The notes: generated by a model not told the origin, from the letters alone. Shown: positions 28,440 to 38,316, counted from the first letter of the stretch. The stretch is DNA of 64,000 bases from an uncultured Colwellia sp. (GCA_913062815.1 CAJXWZ010000022.1:30471-94470); one strand, 5' to 3'. Translations and numbers: made by a program.

Positions 28440-29711
28440 ATGATTAAAGATACTAGCGATCAAGACGTCTCGATCGCGCCACCACAAAACAAATCCAAAA
28501 AGCTGCTGACAATTACTGTTGGCCTTACTGTACTCATTACCATTATTTGGCAAGTAGCACCTGCAGCAAGTCGTTGGAGTCAAGCACAAAAATCAATTGC
28601 ACTTGAGCGCGTGAGAACTGCCACAATCACTCGAGGCGATTTTGTTCGTGACATTTCCGTACTTGGTCGAGTTGTTGCTGCAGTGCGCCCCACGGTTTAT
28701 AGCCCTGCGGATGGCACCATAACCTTGCAAGTTGAAGCTGGTCACGAAGTAGTTAAAGATCAGGTATTAGCAACGCTCGATAGTCCAGAGTTAACTAACC
28801 AGCTATTTCAGCAGCAAGCCATTTTAGAAAAATTACAATCAAGCCTGGCAAGACAAAAAATTCAAGCGAAAAAGCAACAGTTAACCGACCAAAAATCAGT
28901 TGATCTGGCCAATGTGAGCTTAACAACCGCCAAAAGAGAAAAAAGACGCTCAGACTTAGGTTATAAAAAAAGTGTTATTAACCAAATAGACTTTGAAAAA
29001 GCCCAAGACGATCTAGAAAATGCCTCTCTGCAATACAAGCATGCAGTGCAAGACGCAACATTAAACAGTGAAAGTCTTAATTTTGAAAGTAAAGCTATCT
29101 CCTTAGATATACAGCAGCAGCAGCTATTTGTTGCCGAGTTGCAACGTCAAGTTAATGCCTTAACCATCACGTCACCTGTAAATGGCATTGTTGGTAATTT
29201 AAGCACTGAAAATAAAACCTTTCTCGCCAAAAACCAGCCTATTCTGATGGTGGTAGATTTAAGCAATTTTGAAGTTGAAATAGATATTCCTGAAAGCTAT
29301 GCCGATGATTTAGCCATTGGCATGGATGTAGACATTAGTTTTGAACAACAGCGTTTTAGTGCTCGTCTGGTAACAATTTCCCCCGAAATACTGAACAATC
29401 AGGTTACTGGGCGAGTACGTTTCACACAAAACACACCAAAAAAATTGCGACAAAATCAACGTCTGAACACGCAAATAATTCTCGAACATAAAAGTGACGT
29501 TTTACAAGTAAAGCGTGGCCAATTTCTTGATAGCAGCGGCGGAAAGTTCGCTTACAAAATTGTCGATGGTTTAGCGCAAAAAACACCTATCGCAATCGGC
29601 GCACGTAGTTTAAGTCATGTCGAATTACTCAGCGGTTTGCAAGAACATGATGAGATTATCATTTCAAGCACCGATGTATTTAACTCAGCACAACAAGTAC
29701 TTCTTAATTAA
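28440..29711 (+). CDS. MacA-like periplasmic adaptor of an ABC efflux system
   Basis: 423-residue HlyD/MFP family protein, first gene of a four-gene plus-strand operon. GGGGGA precedes the ATG. One N-terminal membrane anchor (LLTITVGLTVLITIIWQV), a lipoyl-like/barrel-sandwich half (VYSPADGTITLQVEAGHEVV), a long coiled-coil hairpin rich in Gln/Lys (about 120-245), the second half (ITSPVNGIVGNL) and a beta-barrel region. It links the inner-membrane ABC permeases to a TolC-type channel; no TolC homologue is adjacent. The cargo is unknown, possibly an antimicrobial or peptide. Confidence 0.88.
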   Translation: MIKDTSDQDVSIAPPQNKSKKLLTITVGLTVLITIIWQVAPAASRWSQAQKSIALERVRTATITRGDFVRDISVLGRVVAAVRPTVYSPADGTITLQVEAGHEVVKDQVLATLDSPELTNQLFQQQAILEKLQSSLARQKIQAKKQQLTDQKSVDLANVSLTTAKREKRRSDLGYKKSVINQIDFEKAQDDLENASLQYKHAVQDATLNSESLNFESKAISLDIQQQQLFVAELQRQVNALTITSPVNGIVGNLSTENKTFLAKNQPILMVVDLSNFEVEIDIPESYADDLAIGMDVDISFEQQRFSARLVTISPEILNNQVTGRVRFTQNTPKKLRQNQRLNTQIILEHKSDVLQVKRGQFLDSSGGKFAYKIVDGLAQKTPIAIGARSLSHVELLSGLQEHDEIIISSTDVFNSAQQVLLN

Positions 29712-29741
29712 GAATTAGCACTAGAAACAAGGAATATCAAT

Positions 29742-30446
29742 ATGTTAGTTATGAACAATATCAGTAAAGTTTTCCAAACAGCCGATGTACAAACCCATGC
29801 TTTAAGAGACTTTAACTTAACCGTCAATGAAGGAGAGTTTGTTAGTGTTACAGGCCCTTCAGGCTCAGGAAAAACCACGTTTTTAAATATTGCCGGTCTA
29901 CTTGAAACCTATTCTAGTGGTGAATTCACCTTAGATGGCGAAGACATAGGCAAGCTTAATGACACTGGTCGCTCAAGAATGCGCAATCACAAAATAGGTT
30001 TTATTTTTCAAAGTTTTAATTTAATCCCTGATTTAAACTTGTATGACAATGTTGATGTGCCATTACGTTACCGCGGTTTCAATGCTAAAGAACGCAAAAG
30101 AAGAATTGAAGAGAATTTGGCCCGAGTCGGGCTTGCCTCTCGCATGAAGCACTTACCCAGTCAGCTATCAGGTGGACAACAACAACGTGTGGCTATTGCT
30201 AGAGCACTGGCAACCGACCCACGCTTTTTGTTAGCCGATGAACCAACCGGTAATTTAGACTCAGAAATGGCACAAGGGGTGATGACTTTACTAGAAGAAA
30301 TTAACCAGCAAGGTACCACTATTATTATGGTTACTCACGATGCTCAACTGGCACAACGTTCGCCTCGCACAATTCAAGTTATGGATGGTCGTGTGAGCGA
30401 GTTAGAATTGCACCTAGCAACAGCCAATCAACAAGCAATTGCTTAG
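29742..30446 (+). CDS. MacB/LolD-type ABC transporter ATP-binding protein
   Basis: 234 residues with all ABC motifs: Walker A GPSGSGKTTF, Q-loop FIFQSFNLIP, signature LSGGQQQRVAIARAL, Walker B LLADEPTGNLDS and H-loop VTHDAQLAQ. The LSGGQQQR signature and length place it in the lipoprotein/macrolide-exporter (LolD/MacB) subgroup. It lies 30 bases after the adaptor gene and 18 before the first permease. AACAAGGAA precedes the ATG. Confidence 0.95.
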   Translation: MLVMNNISKVFQTADVQTHALRDFNLTVNEGEFVSVTGPSGSGKTTFLNIAGLLETYSSGEFTLDGEDIGKLNDTGRSRMRNHKIGFIFQSFNLIPDLNLYDNVDVPLRYRGFNAKERKRRIEENLARVGLASRMKHLPSQLSGGQQQRVAIARALATDPRFLLADEPTGNLDSEMAQGVMTLLEEINQQGTTIIMVTHDAQLAQRSPRTIQVMDGRVSELELHLATANQQAIA

Positions 30447-30464
30447 ATAAGCTAAGGAAAATAT

Positions 30465-31775
30465 ATGTTTAGTTACTATTTACGCCTCGCTTGGATCAGT
30501 ATCTTGCGTCATTGGGGTTTAAGCTTGTTGATGATATGCGCAATTGGCTTAGGTATTGGCGCCACGATGACCACGATTACCGTCAATTACTTAATGTCTG
30601 CCAACCCAATTCCACATAAAAGCGAGCAGTTATTTTATGTGCAACTTGATAGCTGGGATGTTAATGAACCCTATGATGATGGTTTAAATCCACCTGTTCA
30701 ACTGACCTACACTGACTCAACAAATTTGATGAAAGCTAACAAAGCTTTTCGTCAAAATGTACAGGCTCAAGCTTACGGTGTTATTGAACCTGCTGATAAA
30801 GATTTACTTCCTATTAGCGTTACTGCTAGAGCTAATTCGGCCGATTTTTTTGCCATGTTTGATGTGCCTTTTATTTTTGGCACTGCTTGGTCTGAACAAG
30901 CTGACATTGGTAAAGAGCAAGTGATAGTACTGAGTAAAAAAATCAACGATCAAGTTTTTGGTGGCGAAAACTCTGTTGGTAGAACCATAAAGTTTGATAA
31001 CAATATCTTTAAAGTGATGGGGGTTATTGACCTCTGGCAACCCAAACCACTTTTTTATGACATTAGCACCGGCGCTTTTAATGAGTCTGAAGATGTCTTT
31101 GTGCCTTTTAGCTTGATTGCCGAAGAAAAAATTAGACGGTCAGGTAACACAAATTGCTGGAAACCCAGTGGCGATGGCATGGCGGCATTTCTTGCTGGTG
31201 AGTGTGTTTGGACACAATTTTGGGTTGAGCTTAACAGCGAACAAGAGAAGCAAGATTACATGACTTTTCTCAACGCTTATGTAGAAGAACAGAAGCAATA
31301 TGGCAGATTTGAAAGGCCGCTTGATAATCGTTTAAGCAACGTTATGCAATGGTTAGAGCAACAAGAAGTTGTTGCTGACGATGCTCGAATGATGATGGCA
31401 ATGTCACTTATGTTCTTAACGGTATGCTTACTCAATACCATTGGTTTATTACTAGCTAAATTTCTAGGTAAAGCACCTGAAATAGGTTTACGTCAAGCGT
31501 TAGGTGCGAGTAAAGCAACCTTGTTTAGCCAATACATTATCGAATCTGCTTGTATCGGTTTAGCCGGTGGTTTACTTGGCTTAGGTTTATCCTTTTTAGG
31601 ACTAATAGGTATTGAGAATTTATACGGTGAATACATGCAAGGGCTCGCCACTTTAGATTTAACCATGATGGTATTAGCTATCGTTTTAGCATTGGTTTGT
31701 ACTGTACTTGCCGGTTTATATCCTACATGGCGCGCTTGTAACATATCCCCTGCTCAACAATTAAAGAGCCAATAG
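30465..31775 (+). CDS. ABC transporter permease, MacB/FtsX type (first)
   Basis: 436 residues with one N-terminal transmembrane helix, a large periplasmic MacB-PCD domain (about 45-310, with SARANSADFFAMFDVPFIFG-like core sequence) and three C-terminal helices in the FtsX domain containing IGLRQALGASKATLF. Unlike E. coli MacB the ATPase is a separate protein. Together with the next gene it would form a heterodimeric permease. AAGGAAAA precedes the ATG. Confidence 0.9.
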   Translation: MFSYYLRLAWISILRHWGLSLLMICAIGLGIGATMTTITVNYLMSANPIPHKSEQLFYVQLDSWDVNEPYDDGLNPPVQLTYTDSTNLMKANKAFRQNVQAQAYGVIEPADKDLLPISVTARANSADFFAMFDVPFIFGTAWSEQADIGKEQVIVLSKKINDQVFGGENSVGRTIKFDNNIFKVMGVIDLWQPKPLFYDISTGAFNESEDVFVPFSLIAEEKIRRSGNTNCWKPSGDGMAAFLAGECVWTQFWVELNSEQEKQDYMTFLNAYVEEQKQYGRFERPLDNRLSNVMQWLEQQEVVADDARMMMAMSLMFLTVCLLNTIGLLLAKFLGKAPEIGLRQALGASKATLFSQYIIESACIGLAGGLLGLGLSFLGLIGIENLYGEYMQGLATLDLTMMVLAIVLALVCTVLAGLYPTWRACNISPAQQLKSQ

Positions 31776-31784
31776 GAGACTCTC

Positions 31785-32999
31785 ATGCTAGAAACAGGAC
31801 TTATTATTCGTGCACTTATGCGCAATAAAATTGGGGCATTACTCATTGCCTTACAAATAGCACTCACCATGACTATCATTGTAAATGCTATTTTTATGAT
31901 TCAAGACAGACAAACAAAGATGCAAAGAAACAGCGGTATTGATGAAGACAATACTTTTTACTTAACTAACACAATTTTTGGACAAGACTATAATATTCAA
32001 GCGGCACTACATACCGATTTGGATACCTTAAGAAAAACCCCTGGCGTTATTGATGCTATACAGATCAATGCGATTCCTTTAAGCGGTGGTGGTTGGTCGT
32101 CAGGTGTACAAACTGAAATGGGTGAAAATAAAGATGCCATAGGCACTGCCATTTACATGGTAGATGATCACGCTATCAACGCAATGGGTTTAGAACTCAT
32201 TGCCGGTGAAAACTTTAGCGCAACCGATATTCAGTGGCGAAAATCAGGGCAATCAACTTGGCCTAGTAAAGTCATTGTTACTAAAGCTTTAGCATTAAGT
32301 TTATATCCTGATGATTGGCACACTGCTTTAGGTAAAACCATTTACATTTCTCAAAACCAGAGCATTGAAATAATTGGTATTCTAAAAGCATTACAAGCTC
32401 CTTGGAACGGCTGGGATGGTGTAGAACGTAGTATGTTGGTGCCTTTTCAAATGGAAAGTAAAGGCAGTCGATTATTTATTCGTACAGAGCCGGGTAAGCG
32501 CGATCTGTTGATACCGCAAATAGAAAAAGCGTTAGCCGAAAGTGACAAAGGTCGAATTATTCGTCGATTACGCACCATGGAAGAAACGAGAGAAAGAAGC
32601 TATCAACGTCATAATGCTACCAATAAAATATTAACCACGGTAGTCATTACGCTTACTATCATCACTGGCTTTGGTATTGTTGGTTTAGCCATATTTTCTA
32701 TCAACAGGCGCACCAAACAAATTGGAACCCGTCGCGCATTAGGTGCCACTAGAGGTCAAATTATGCGTTACTTTATGATGGAGAATTTACTCATCTCTGG
32801 TGTAGGTATTTTCATTGGCTGTATTGGCGCTGTAGGATTGAATATGTGGTTAGTTAAAACCTTTCAGTTATCACCAATTAATATAGAGCTCATTCTTTTT
32901 GGCATCATTGCTTTATTCATTGTTGGCCAAATCGCAGTGTTGTATCCGGCGCGAAAAGCGTCCTTAATATCGCCAGCAACAGCGACTAGAACTGTCTAA
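31785..32999 (+). CDS. ABC transporter permease, MacB/FtsX type (second)
   Basis: 404 residues, same architecture as the preceding permease: N-terminal helix (IGALLIALQIALTMTIIVNA), periplasmic domain (about 45-275) and C-terminal FtsX domain with IGTRRALGATRGQIMRYFM. It begins 9 bases after the first permease ends, behind a GGAGA site, and is the last gene of the operon, followed by a strong terminator. The pair suggests a heterodimeric exporter. Confidence 0.9.
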   Translation: MLETGLIIRALMRNKIGALLIALQIALTMTIIVNAIFMIQDRQTKMQRNSGIDEDNTFYLTNTIFGQDYNIQAALHTDLDTLRKTPGVIDAIQINAIPLSGGGWSSGVQTEMGENKDAIGTAIYMVDDHAINAMGLELIAGENFSATDIQWRKSGQSTWPSKVIVTKALALSLYPDDWHTALGKTIYISQNQSIEIIGILKALQAPWNGWDGVERSMLVPFQMESKGSRLFIRTEPGKRDLLIPQIEKALAESDKGRIIRRLRTMEETRERSYQRHNATNKILTTVVITLTIITGFGIVGLAIFSINRRTKQIGTRRALGATRGQIMRYFMMENLLISGVGIFIGCIGAVGLNMWLVKTFQLSPINIELILFGIIALFIVGQIAVLYPARKASLISPATATRTV

Positions 33000-33027
33000 C
33001 TAAGTATTGACAAAAACATGTTTACTC

Positions 33028-33052
33028 GGGAGCAGCAATGCTCCCTTTTTTT
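33028..33052 (+). terminator. Intrinsic terminator of the MacAB-type operon
   Basis: GGGAGCA-GCAA-TGCTCCC hairpin followed by seven T residues, about 30 bases after the last permease stop codon. Confidence 0.92.
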
Positions 33053-33067
33053 ATCCAAAAAGTGTAA

Positions 33068-34396
33068 CTACCATCGATAACGCCAATTGACTGAAACAAG
33101 CAATTCGTTATTATCTTGTGTACCAAATTTCGTTTCGAACTTATTAATAGCATATTCAAGCGTGAGCTTAGTTCGATAAGGAAAATCAACATTGAAACCA
33201 ATATCTATTTTCTGCCAATCCCAACTAACACTTGGTGCAGGATAACCACCTGCACCTGAAAAATCAGTTGCCAGCGTTGAATAACGTAGTGCCGGAGTAA
33301 TGTTTTTAATTAACGGCTTTCCTGCCATAGTAAAGGAGAATGGCAAAGCAAATTGATAACTTAATTCCAGTTCTTGACCGACACGAGTTAAACCGGCTAA
33401 ATCTTGATTTACATATTGTGCAAACAAGCTAAACTCTTGCCAATATAACCAGTAGTTAACACCAACATCTTGTTTTTTATTGCCTTTAAACGGCAAACTA
33501 AAACCACCTGCGTTAAGGATATCTAGGTCTGCACCATAAAATGTACCATGTAAATTTCTCTCTGTGGCCAACTCACGCTGGTAGCCCCATAACATGATAT
33601 CTTGTTGCCAACTATTATCATCGGCTTGCCCTCTATAACCGAGTGCTAAGCCAAGCTCTGCGTTTTTACTTAAATCAAAATGTTCAATTTCAGCATCGTA
33701 CAAAACCACAATGCCCGACTTTAATTCTGGGTCGGGATTTTCAAATGGCGGCATTTGTGCATCAATGCCATTATCACCAGCTAAGGCATTCGGGTCACGA
33801 ATAAAGACAGGATTACCCGTGGTTAAACTTGCCTTTGCATAAAATTGAGAGCCTAAATCTATCCCTAATTCGATACCTGCATCTTCAAAGCGATTAAAGG
33901 TAGTGCTCACTAAACCATAGCTTTGTAGATGACGATCATTTTGTCGTTCAAATTTTTCAAACTTACCTAGTTGTAGATAATACTGAGTTGATTTGGTCGG
34001 CCTTTTAGCAATAGCTTTTGTTCCATACCTGAGCGTGAATACATCTAGGTCTACGTTTTGATCTTGAGAGGTAGGGTTGCGATCATAAAGATCAATGGCA
34101 TCTAGCTTGAAGAGTAGCTGCCATTTAGCAGCGATTTTCCACGCTCCTTTTAATGAAATGTTTGATATTTCAAAATGCCGGCCGGCATCAACCGTTTCCT
34201 GAAAAGCATTAAGGTCTCCTACTGGTAACGCTTCAGGAGGAAATGGGAACGTTATAGGAAATCGATATGTGTCACTATCACGATAATTAACCGTGGTTTT
34301 TAATTCAAATTGAACGGCAGTTTTATTTGCCAAAGCCAGACAAGGAAAAAGCAAGAAAGAAAAAGGAATGAATATTAATCGATTGGTATTTACCAT
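33068..34396 (-). CDS. Outer-membrane beta-barrel protein, porin-like
   Basis: 442 residues with a signal peptide (FIPFSFLLFPCLALA) and a C-terminus ending in an aromatic-rich strand (LLVSVNWRYRW), the signal for BAM-mediated outer-membrane insertion. The body alternates hydrophobic and polar residues and has many Tyr/Trp at strand ends, as expected for a barrel of perhaps 16 strands. No specific porin family is recognised; phosphate-selective or carbohydrate porins are possible. It converges on the efflux operon and is monocistronic. Confidence 0.7.
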   Translation of the reverse strand: MVNTNRLIFIPFSFLLFPCLALANKTAVQFELKTTVNYRDSDTYRFPITFPFPPEALPVGDLNAFQETVDAGRHFEISNISLKGAWKIAAKWQLLFKLDAIDLYDRNPTSQDQNVDLDVFTLRYGTKAIAKRPTKSTQYYLQLGKFEKFERQNDRHLQSYGLVSTTFNRFEDAGIELGIDLGSQFYAKASLTTGNPVFIRDPNALAGDNGIDAQMPPFENPDPELKSGIVVLYDAEIEHFDLSKNAELGLALGYRGQADDNSWQQDIMLWGYQRELATERNLHGTFYGADLDILNAGGFSLPFKGNKKQDVGVNYWLYWQEFSLFAQYVNQDLAGLTRVGQELELSYQFALPFSFTMAGKPLIKNITPALRYSTLATDFSGAGGYPAPSVSWDWQKIDIGFNVDFPYRTKLTLEYAINKFETKFGTQDNNELLVSVNWRYRW

Positions 34397-34556
34397 AGAG
34401 ATTTCATTATCAATATTTAAACAGGTAACTATTTATATCACATAGCAATTATTGTTTATTGCACATTTTCAATCATATCTAGTTCCAATTGTATTGTTAA
34501 CTTCAATATTGGAGAATTAAAAGCCATTTTAATAACATGAGCATTAATATTCCCTG

Positions 34557-35171
34557 CTATTGAAAGTTAATAGTTCTAAAAGTTAAATTAATTCTTGCTT
34601 CATGCACTTTTTTTGTTGGTGGTAATCTATGTAACCAATGCTTTTGCGTGTCTTCTTTCATCACTAATAAACTACCCGGCTTTAAATCGAGTGATATAAG
34701 TTGTTTGGACTGTTTATGTTTGAAGGAAAAACGTCGCGTTGCACCAAAGCTTAAAGAGGCAATGGCACCACGCTCTTTGAGATCTTTCTCGCCATCACTA
34801 TGCCAAGCCATACCTTCACTGCCATTATGATATAAATTCAACAAACATGAATTAAATCGCTCACCTGTTTGCTGCTCTACTAAGGCTTTCAATGCCAGCA
34901 AGTTTTTGGTCCAAGGAATGGCATGCTTAGTAATACTAGAATACGTATAGCTATAGGGTTCATCTGCATACCATGCGACTTTTCTTTTTGTTTCTATGTG
35001 TTTTCCAAAAATAACTGCCTGATCACAACGCCAATCTATCTCTGCCAGCAAAGCATGAAAATAATGCTCAGCTTCAATCTCCGGCATAATTTCGCCATGA
35101 TAATCAACCGCACCATCCATAGGTAAAATCTTTATTGGTTCAATTAATGCTTGCTCAAATAAACTTAACAT
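34557..35171 (-). CDS. alkB: AlkB-like 2-oxoglutarate/Fe(II) DNA dealkylase
   Basis: About 204 residues from ATG 35169-35171; the open frame continues upstream but those residues are not family-like. The Fe(II)-binding triad is visible in GMAWHSDGEKDL (His-x-Asp) and KHWLHRLPP (His), and the 2-oxoglutarate Arg in EARINLTFRTI. The size and FNSCLLNLYHNGSEGMAWHS core fit the AlkB/ABH2-like branch that oxidatively removes methyl groups from 1-methyladenine and 3-methylcytosine. A GGGGA about 11 bases upstream may serve as ribosome binding site. It is divergent from the M24 peptidase. Confidence 0.88.
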   Translation of the reverse strand: MLSLFEQALIEPIKILPMDGAVDYHGEIMPEIEAEHYFHALLAEIDWRCDQAVIFGKHIETKRKVAWYADEPYSYTYSSITKHAIPWTKNLLALKALVEQQTGERFNSCLLNLYHNGSEGMAWHSDGEKDLKERGAIASLSFGATRRFSFKHKQSKQLISLDLKPGSLLVMKEDTQKHWLHRLPPTKKVHEARINLTFRTINFQ

Positions 35172-35266
35172 ATTGCTGTTTTTCCCCGCCACCGCACACA
35201 CTGTAATAATATACAGCAATACAACCATTGTACATAGATAAAAAGCTTTGTTATGATAATTGATAT

Positions 35267-35278
35267 ATTGTATACAAT
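35267..35278. promoter_or_regulatory. Regulon operator ATTGTATACAAT before the first M24 peptidase
   Basis: Perfect 12-bp palindrome ending 17 bases before the peptidase ATG. The same sequence recurs at 38304, 41613 and 44566 and, with one mismatch, at 40625, all in front of hydroxyproline-locus genes. It is probably the site of the GntR regulator encoded at 40.7 kb, and its position so close to the start implies repression. Confidence 0.7.
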
Positions 35279-35295
35279 TAATAAAAGGTACTTTC

Positions 35296-36510
35296 ATGAC
35301 CATAGGTGTTGGTGGCTCGACTATAGAGATAGAGCTAGATAAATTATCAGATATGACTTTAGACATTACGGCTATTAGCAAAGCTGAATTTCAAGCGCGT
35401 TTAGCTAAAGCACAGCAATTAATGAAAGAGCAGGATGTTTGCGCGCTGTATTTAGATGCAGGTACAAACCTTCACTATTTCACCGGGTTAAAATGGTATA
35501 AAAGTGAGCGTATGGTTGGCGCCATTTTGCCAGTAACGGGCAACTTAGAGTTTATCGCCCCTCACTTTGAAGAAGGCTCACTTAGTGACAATATGCTTAT
35601 TGAAGGGAACTATAACGGTTGGCAAGAAGATGAGAGCCCCTATGATTTATTCGCCAAAATATTATCAAACAAAGGATTTACTCAGGGTAAAGTAGCCATA
35701 GATGAATCCGCAGCTTTCTTTGTTTTTGATGGTTTACGTAGAGCCGCACCAGAGTTTACCTTTACCAATGGCGCAGATATTTCTGCACCCTGTCGCCAAA
35801 TAAAATCTGACGCTGAAATTGCTTTAATGCAACGAGCCAAAAATATGACCATGGAAGTTCATAAAGCCGCTGCTCGCATCTTACGCCCGGGCATTAGCAC
35901 GCTCGAAGTGACTCAGTTTATTAATGAAGCACATAAGCGAGTTGGGGCTTCCGGCTCATCTTTTTGTATTGTCTTATTTGGCTTAGCAACGTCATTTCCT
36001 CACGGGGTGAAAGACCCACAAATACTGCAAAATAACGATTGGGTTTTGATAGATACTGGCTGCCTGCTTCAAGGTTACAATTCAGATATTACTCGCACGT
36101 ACGCTTATGGCAATGCCTCAGATGAGCAACGTCTTGCTTGGCAAGTTGAAAAAGATGCTCAAGCGGCAGGTTTTCTAGCGGCAAAATTTGGCGAGACATG
36201 TGGCTCAGTTGATGATGCCGCTCGAGCCGTTATTACCAATAGTGGTTACGGCCCTGATTATGAGTTACCTGGTTTACCTCATCGAACCGGCCATGGCTGT
36301 GGTTTAGATATTCACGAATGGCCTTATTTATTGCGAGGTAACAATACGCCCTTGGAAAAAGGCATGGCTTTTAGTAATGAGCCAATGCTCGTTATTCCTA
36401 ATAAGTTTGGTGTTAGGCTAGAAGATCATTTTTACATGGGCGAGCAAGGCGCTGTTTGGTTTACCGAGCCTTCTTATTCAGTAGATGACCCTTTCGGTTT
36501 AGAAGCATAA
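35296..36510 (+). CDS. M24 family Xaa-Pro-type peptidase (creatinase fold)
   Basis: 404 residues from ATG 35296 (AAAAGG upstream); an earlier ATG at 35260 overlaps the operator and is rejected. The C-terminal pita-bread domain carries the five metal ligands: LIDTGCLLQGYNSDITRTY (two Asp), RTGHGCGLDIHEWP (His), MAFSNEPML (Glu) and VRLEDHFYMG (Glu). The N-terminal creatinase-like domain spans about 1-165. Enzymes of this class split X-Pro or Pro-containing dipeptides. Its operator and neighbours point to release of proline or hydroxyproline from collagen-like peptides. Confidence 0.88.
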   Translation: MTIGVGGSTIEIELDKLSDMTLDITAISKAEFQARLAKAQQLMKEQDVCALYLDAGTNLHYFTGLKWYKSERMVGAILPVTGNLEFIAPHFEEGSLSDNMLIEGNYNGWQEDESPYDLFAKILSNKGFTQGKVAIDESAAFFVFDGLRRAAPEFTFTNGADISAPCRQIKSDAEIALMQRAKNMTMEVHKAAARILRPGISTLEVTQFINEAHKRVGASGSSFCIVLFGLATSFPHGVKDPQILQNNDWVLIDTGCLLQGYNSDITRTYAYGNASDEQRLAWQVEKDAQAAGFLAAKFGETCGSVDDAARAVITNSGYGPDYELPGLPHRTGHGCGLDIHEWPYLLRGNNTPLEKGMAFSNEPMLVIPNKFGVRLEDHFYMGEQGAVWFTEPSYSVDDPFGLEA

Positions 36511-36523
36511 TTATTTCTAGCCG

Positions 36524-36778
36524 CTAATGCTTTAATGGTGCAGTTTTTACTGCACCATAGTGAATAGGCATTAAATGCGCATTCATTTGTGCTTCTTCTT
36601 GATTCGATTCAATAGAGTTTAAGTACAACCGATATGCTTTCTCGGTATCTTTATTGGCCACTTGCAATAGTGCTGCCAAAGACTCAATTACCTCGACAAA
36701 TTGCTCTAACTGTTGTGTTGATAAGGTCAACGAAAGCTGTTGGATATTATTCATAATCGCTGTATCGTGCACTGGCAT
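36524..36778 (-). CDS. Small hypothetical protein, 84 residues
   Basis: Unrecognised, acidic and helical, with no signal peptide or membrane segment. The start MPVHDTAIMNN is supported by AAGGGGA six bases upstream, a better ribosome binding site than most in the window. Repeated LxxFVEVIESLAALLQ suggests an amphipathic helix and possible oligomerisation. It converges on the M24 peptidase and lies after the hairpin that closes the oxidoreductase gene. Its link to the hydroxyproline locus is only by position. Confidence 0.6.
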   Translation of the reverse strand: MPVHDTAIMNNIQQLSLTLSTQQLEQFVEVIESLAALLQVANKDTEKAYRLYLNSIESNQEEAQMNAHLMPIHYGAVKTAPLKH

Positions 36779-36795
36779 TAAAATTCCCCTTAAAC

Positions 36796-36832
36796 AAAAG
36801 TGTCAAAAGCTTGATGACTTTTTGACACTTTT
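36796..36832 (-). terminator. Strong hairpin after the D-amino-acid oxidoreductase gene
   Basis: Perfect 13-bp inverted repeat (AAAAGTGTCAAAA and complement) with an 11-base loop, about 80 bases beyond the oxidoreductase stop. The arms end in A/T runs, so it can terminate in either direction. Confidence 0.65.
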
Positions 36833-36910
36833 AAGTGTTTCATAGTTAGCCAATACTGCTAGCAAATTATGCGCCATTAACTTCGAAGGAGGGATGCAAT
36901 AGCGGCAATG

Positions 36911-38215
36911 TTAGTTAAAACGGCTAATGCAATAAGGCGATAAATCAATATCGGTAGTTTGACCATTTATTAGTTGGCTAATTAATTTGCCGGTAATAGC
37001 GCCTTGGGTTAAACCTAAATGCTGATGCCCTAAAGCAAAATATATTTTACTATGTTGTGGCGCTTTACAAATAACTGGTAGCGAATCAGGAAGTGAAGGA
37101 CGACATCCCATCCAGCGTTCGCCAAGGGCATTACCTTCCCTTTTAGACTGCTCAGGCAATGTCACCAATACTTTTTCAGCACTTTTCATCAGCATGTCAG
37201 CTCGCTTATTATTAGCTTTCGCAAACAATCCTGCATATTCAACGGTGCCAGAAAATCGCAGCGTTTTATCCATTGGCGTGATAATAAATTTTCGCTCTGC
37301 TGACGCTACGGGTCGCGACAATATAGGCAATTCTTGTTCATTCATGGCAAGCGTTAAACTATAGCCACGTTCTGCTTCAATAGGCAGGCGGTAACCTAAA
37401 TCAGCCAACAAGTTTTTTGAATAAGCACCGGTTGCTACCACGCAATGATCAAAAAACAACTGTTCACTAACAGTATTGATGTTCACGCCATTGTTAGATT
37501 GAGCAACGCTTTCAACATTAAGTTTCTTTACTAGCATGCCCAAATTTTCCGCCTTTTCAGCCAATGCCAAACAGATAGCTAAGGGGTCTGGGGTATGAGC
37601 AACGTCTTTAAAAAATAATGCATGATTTATTTTTTGACTTAAATTGGGTTCAAGTTTTAATACCTCAAGCCTATTTAACAACTCAACTTCAATCCCAGCT
37701 TGTTGATACTGCTTATGTATTGCAGATATTTTGCTATAAACCGTGTTTTCAAATACCAGCAACGAACCTTTGATCACCAGTAAATGCTCAGCGTTTGCTG
37801 CAGCTAAAATAGGTTTATAGCAAGCTATAGCATGCTTATTTAATGCTTTAATGGCCTCACTATTATGAATTCTTCGCGTTCTGCGCATATTATTGAAAAA
37901 CGCTAAAAACCAAGGAATAGCTTTAATGAAATGCTTTGGAGATAATGCTACTGGCCCTAGAGGGTCAATTAACATTTTTGGCAGTTGCGTCAATAGAGAG
38001 GGATCTGCTAGCGGAAAAACTTGTTCAGTAGCAAAGTGACCAGCATTCGCTTTAGAGCAACCTTCACCAATACCTAACTTATCAATTAAGGTGACTTGAT
38101 AACCTTGCATTTGCAATGCTAATGCACAATTCACCCCCACAATACCTGCACCAATTACTGCTACTTTATTATTTTCTTGCACTTTTGTTTTTGATGACAC
38201 CACTTTAGATTTCAT
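36911..38215 (-). CDS. DadA-like FAD oxidoreductase, probable D-hydroxyproline dehydrogenase
   Basis: 434 residues of the DAO/DadA family. The Rossmann motif VAVIGAGIVGVNCALALQMQG starts near residue 18, followed by LIDKLGIGEGCSKANAGHF, and the C-terminal FAD segment includes GCRPSLPDSLPVI and LALGHQHLGLTQGAITGKL-like sequence. In hydroxyproline catabolism such an enzyme oxidises cis-4-hydroxy-D-proline (made by the epimerase) to pyrroline-4-hydroxy-2-carboxylate. It is transcribed divergently from the DapA-like gene, and the shared promoter region holds a regulon operator. General D-amino-acid oxidation remains an alternative. Confidence 0.85.
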   Translation of the reverse strand: MKSKVVSSKTKVQENNKVAVIGAGIVGVNCALALQMQGYQVTLIDKLGIGEGCSKANAGHFATEQVFPLADPSLLTQLPKMLIDPLGPVALSPKHFIKAIPWFLAFFNNMRRTRRIHNSEAIKALNKHAIACYKPILAAANAEHLLVIKGSLLVFENTVYSKISAIHKQYQQAGIEVELLNRLEVLKLEPNLSQKINHALFFKDVAHTPDPLAICLALAEKAENLGMLVKKLNVESVAQSNNGVNINTVSEQLFFDHCVVATGAYSKNLLADLGYRLPIEAERGYSLTLAMNEQELPILSRPVASAERKFIITPMDKTLRFSGTVEYAGLFAKANNKRADMLMKSAEKVLVTLPEQSKREGNALGERWMGCRPSLPDSLPVICKAPQHSKIYFALGHQHLGLTQGAITGKLISQLINGQTTDIDLSPYCISRFN

Positions 38216-38302
38216 TTATTTTACCTTACAAGTCAAAAGCTTACCTTGCAGTACAAAATTAAAACAGCTTTAGTTTTAACTTAACACTTGCAACAAAAAC
38301 AT

Positions 38303-38316
38303 TATTGTATACAATA
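38303..38316. promoter_or_regulatory. Regulon operator between the oxidoreductase and DapA-like genes
   Basis: TATTGTATACAATA, a 14-bp perfect palindrome containing the shared 12-bp core, located centrally in the divergent region, 88 bases from the oxidoreductase start and 65 from the DapA-like start. One site could control both directions. Confidence 0.75.
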